Part shown: positions 6,174-7,195 of the stretch, piece after piece
How positions within the stretch are numbered: position 1 is the stretch's first letter
Layout: every line of letters starts with the position of its first letter
NCBI GenBank assembly: GCA_041635755.1
Contig: JBFKUL010000151.1
Coordinates: forward strand, 1-7,195
Source of the DNA: JBFKUL01 sp041635755
Lineage (GTDB): Bacteria > Pseudomonadota > Gammaproteobacteria > Burkholderiales > SG8-39
DNA: 7,195 bases
Reading direction: 5' to 3'
Made by a program: the position numbers and the translations under genes
Notes under the pieces: generated by a model
Told to the model about the DNA's origin: nothing
What the model saw: only the letters and a program-made list of their open reading frames with translations
Databases searched by the model: none

Positions 6174-6812
6174 ATGCGACGGCTGCATTGTATGGCGTTC
6201 CTGCTGTTCGCGGTCGCAGGTGGCGCGCTGGCCGCGGAGGTCAGCCTGGTGGGCGTGTTTCCCGGCAAGGCGGCGGTTCTGGTGGTCGATGGTGGCGAGC
6301 CGCGCAGCGTGCGCATCGGCCAGACGCTCTCCGGAGTCACCGTCATCGCGGTGGAGCGTGAGCAGGCGGTGATCGAGGTCGACGGCCAACGCCGCAACGT
6401 GGCGCTCGGCCAGCATTACCGAAGCGAGGAAGCCGCCGACACGCGGCAAAGCGTCGTGCTCGCCGCCGATGCGCGCGGCCATTTCGTCGTCGAAGGCGCG
6501 ATCAACGGCGGCTCGATGCGTTTTCTGATCGACACCGGCGCTACCTCCATCGCGCTGCCGGCGGCCGACGCCCGGCGCCTCGGTATCGACTACCTCAAGG
6601 GGCAGCGCGGCATCACGCAGACCGCAAACGGCAACGCGATCGCTTACCGGGTGCGCCTTGACCGCGTCAAGGTCGGCGATATCGAGATTGCCGGTGTCGA
6701 CGCAATCGTGCTCGACACCACGATGGAGTTCGCGCTGCTCGGCATGAGCTTCTTGAACCGCGTCGACATGCGCCGCGACGGCCAGACGATGACGCTGATC
6801 CGGCGTTTCTAG
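6174..6812 (+). CDS. Secreted retropepsin-like (clan AA) aspartic protease
   Basis: The 212-residue product starts with a signal peptide (MRRLHCMAFLLFAVAGGALA, cleavage probably after residue 20). Residues 21-85 form an N-terminal region (VSLVGVFPGKAAVLVV, RIGQTLSGVTVIAVE, VALGQ) whose pattern resembles the homology region of type II secretion protein GspC. The C-terminal domain is a retropepsin fold: FLIDTGATSIALP with the catalytic Asp at D120, and LLGMSFL at 188-194, the family's hydrophobic-hydrophobic-Gly element. Such bacterial single-domain proteins have one DTG and would need to dimerise to be active. Location is periplasmic, perhaps membrane-held if the signal is not cut. The substrate is unknown. 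The gene is divergent from the amidotransferase, and its stop overlaps that of the convergent TPR gene. Confidence 0.88.
   Translation: MRRLHCMAFLLFAVAGGALAAEVSLVGVFPGKAAVLVVDGGEPRSVRIGQTLSGVTVIAVEREQAVIEVDGQRRNVALGQHYRSEEAADTRQSVVLAADARGHFVVEGAINGGSMRFLIDTGATSIALPAADARRLGIDYLKGQRGITQTANGNAIAYRVRLDRVKVGDIEIAGVDAIVLDTTMEFALLGMSFLNRVDMRRDGQTMTLIRRF
6187..6192 (-). promoter_or_regulatory. -10 element, probable amidotransferase promoter
   Basis: Read on the minus strand, 6192-6187 is TACAAT, five of six matches to the -10 consensus. It falls within codons 5-7 of the divergent protease gene and would give a leader of roughly 20 bases to the ATG at 6161. No good -35 is seen at the usual distance. 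Confidence 0.4.
6809..6812. other. Shared CTAG holding the stop codons of two convergent genes
   Basis: The protease ends with TAG at 6810-6812 and the minus-strand TPR gene ends with TAG at 6811-6809. The two coding regions overlap by four bases with no room for a terminator between them. Confidence 0.85.
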
Positions 6813-7195
6813 TACGGATCGTCCTTCTGCGCCGTAAGGCCGTCGCGCTCGTCGCGCGCGCCGGCCCTGGCGAGCGTGCGCTCGAGCTTCGCGGCAAGTG
6901 CCGCATCGATCTGGCGCAGCGCCCCAAGATCCTCCTGCGCCCGGGCTGTGTCGCCGAGCTGCGCATACAGCGTGCCGCGATACAGATAGGCCTGCGCAAG
7001 GCGCGGATCGAGCTCAAGCGCTCGGGCGTAGTGTCGCAGCGCACGCTCGGCATGCTGCAGGCCTTGCATGCGCAGGCTGAAGGCGAGGTTGTTGTGCGCT
7101 TCGGCGATGCGCTCTTCCAGCGCGAGCGCCTCCTCGAAGCGGCGCTGCGCCTCGGGGTAGCGCTTCTCGAGCATCAGCTTGACGCCGTCGTTGTA
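6809..7195 (-). CDS. TPR-repeat protein, C-terminal part (start lies outside the window)
   Basis: The frame is open to the right edge, so the N-terminus is missing; 128 residues are visible. They contain three tetratricopeptide repeats. The first is incomplete at the edge (about residues 1-30, ending YPEAQRRFEEALALEERI). The second spans 31-64 (AEAHNNLAFSLRMQG to ALELDP) and the third 67-100 (AQAYLYRGTLYAQLGD onward). The second and third have the 34-residue period and the usual Ala/Leu/Gly/Tyr positions, with Pro near the end of the second. A short charged tail (RDERDGLTAQKDDPY) follows. TPR arrays are helical scaffolds for protein contacts, so no enzyme role is implied. Whether the protein is exported cannot be judged without its N-terminus. 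Confidence 0.88.
   Translation of the reverse strand, partial: YNDGVKLMLEKRYPEAQRRFEEALALEERIAEAHNNLAFSLRMQGLQHAERALRHYARALELDPRLAQAYLYRGTLYAQLGDTARAQEDLGALRQIDAALAAKLERTLARAGARDERDGLTAQKDDPY

Noticed and set aside
6162..6482. Longer amidotransferase starting at 6482 or 6188
   Set aside because: The added residues are antisense to the protease gene, the family begins at MKPVAI, and the ATG at 6188 sits in the -10 element.

Overview
The window looks like ordinary chromosome from a high-GC proteobacterium, most likely a betaproteobacterium. This rests on the GC-rich codon use, the close packing of argD, argF and argG on one strand with yajQ nearby, and the protein families present. I see no tRNA, rRNA, insertion sequence, phage gene or CRISPR array, and no base-composition break that suggests recent transfer.

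Layout. Positions 1-2802 hold the end of an arginine biosynthesis operon: the C-terminal half of argD (acetylornithine aminotransferase), then argF (ornithine carbamoyltransferase) and argG (argininosuccinate synthase). argF and argG overlap by one base (TAATG). A small exported protein of unknown function starts two bases after argG, so it is probably read from the same message. A possible terminator lies at 3487-3527. A second small unit follows: two unrecognised lipoproteins in tandem (3633-4151 and 4160-4639), each with a good ribosome site. yajQ (4714-5199) comes next, with its own -10 element beside a perfect 18-bp GC palindrome.

From 5200 to 5450 there is no gene. This gap holds the most unusual feature of the window: about two and two-thirds copies of a 57-bp tandem repeat. 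Each copy carries a GC-rich hairpin, and the differences between copies keep the pairing intact. The repeats separate yajQ from a convergent gene on the minus strand, a class I glutamine amidotransferase of the GMP-synthase-like group (5451-6161). That gene is divergent from a secreted retropepsin-like aspartic protease (6174-6812). Only 12 bases separate their start codons, so each promoter must lie inside the other gene. The protease meets a minus-strand TPR protein, cut by the window edge, tail to tail; both stop codons lie within one CTAG.

How the genes work together. argD, argF and argG supply steps of arginine synthesis: argD transaminates the acetylated semialdehyde, argF makes citrulline and argG joins it to aspartate. 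The exported protein after argG, the lipoprotein pair and yajQ have no evident biochemical link to that pathway. I found no convincing new multi-gene system. The points most worth following are the structured repeat array, the lipoprotein pair, and the tightly nested amidotransferase/protease start region.
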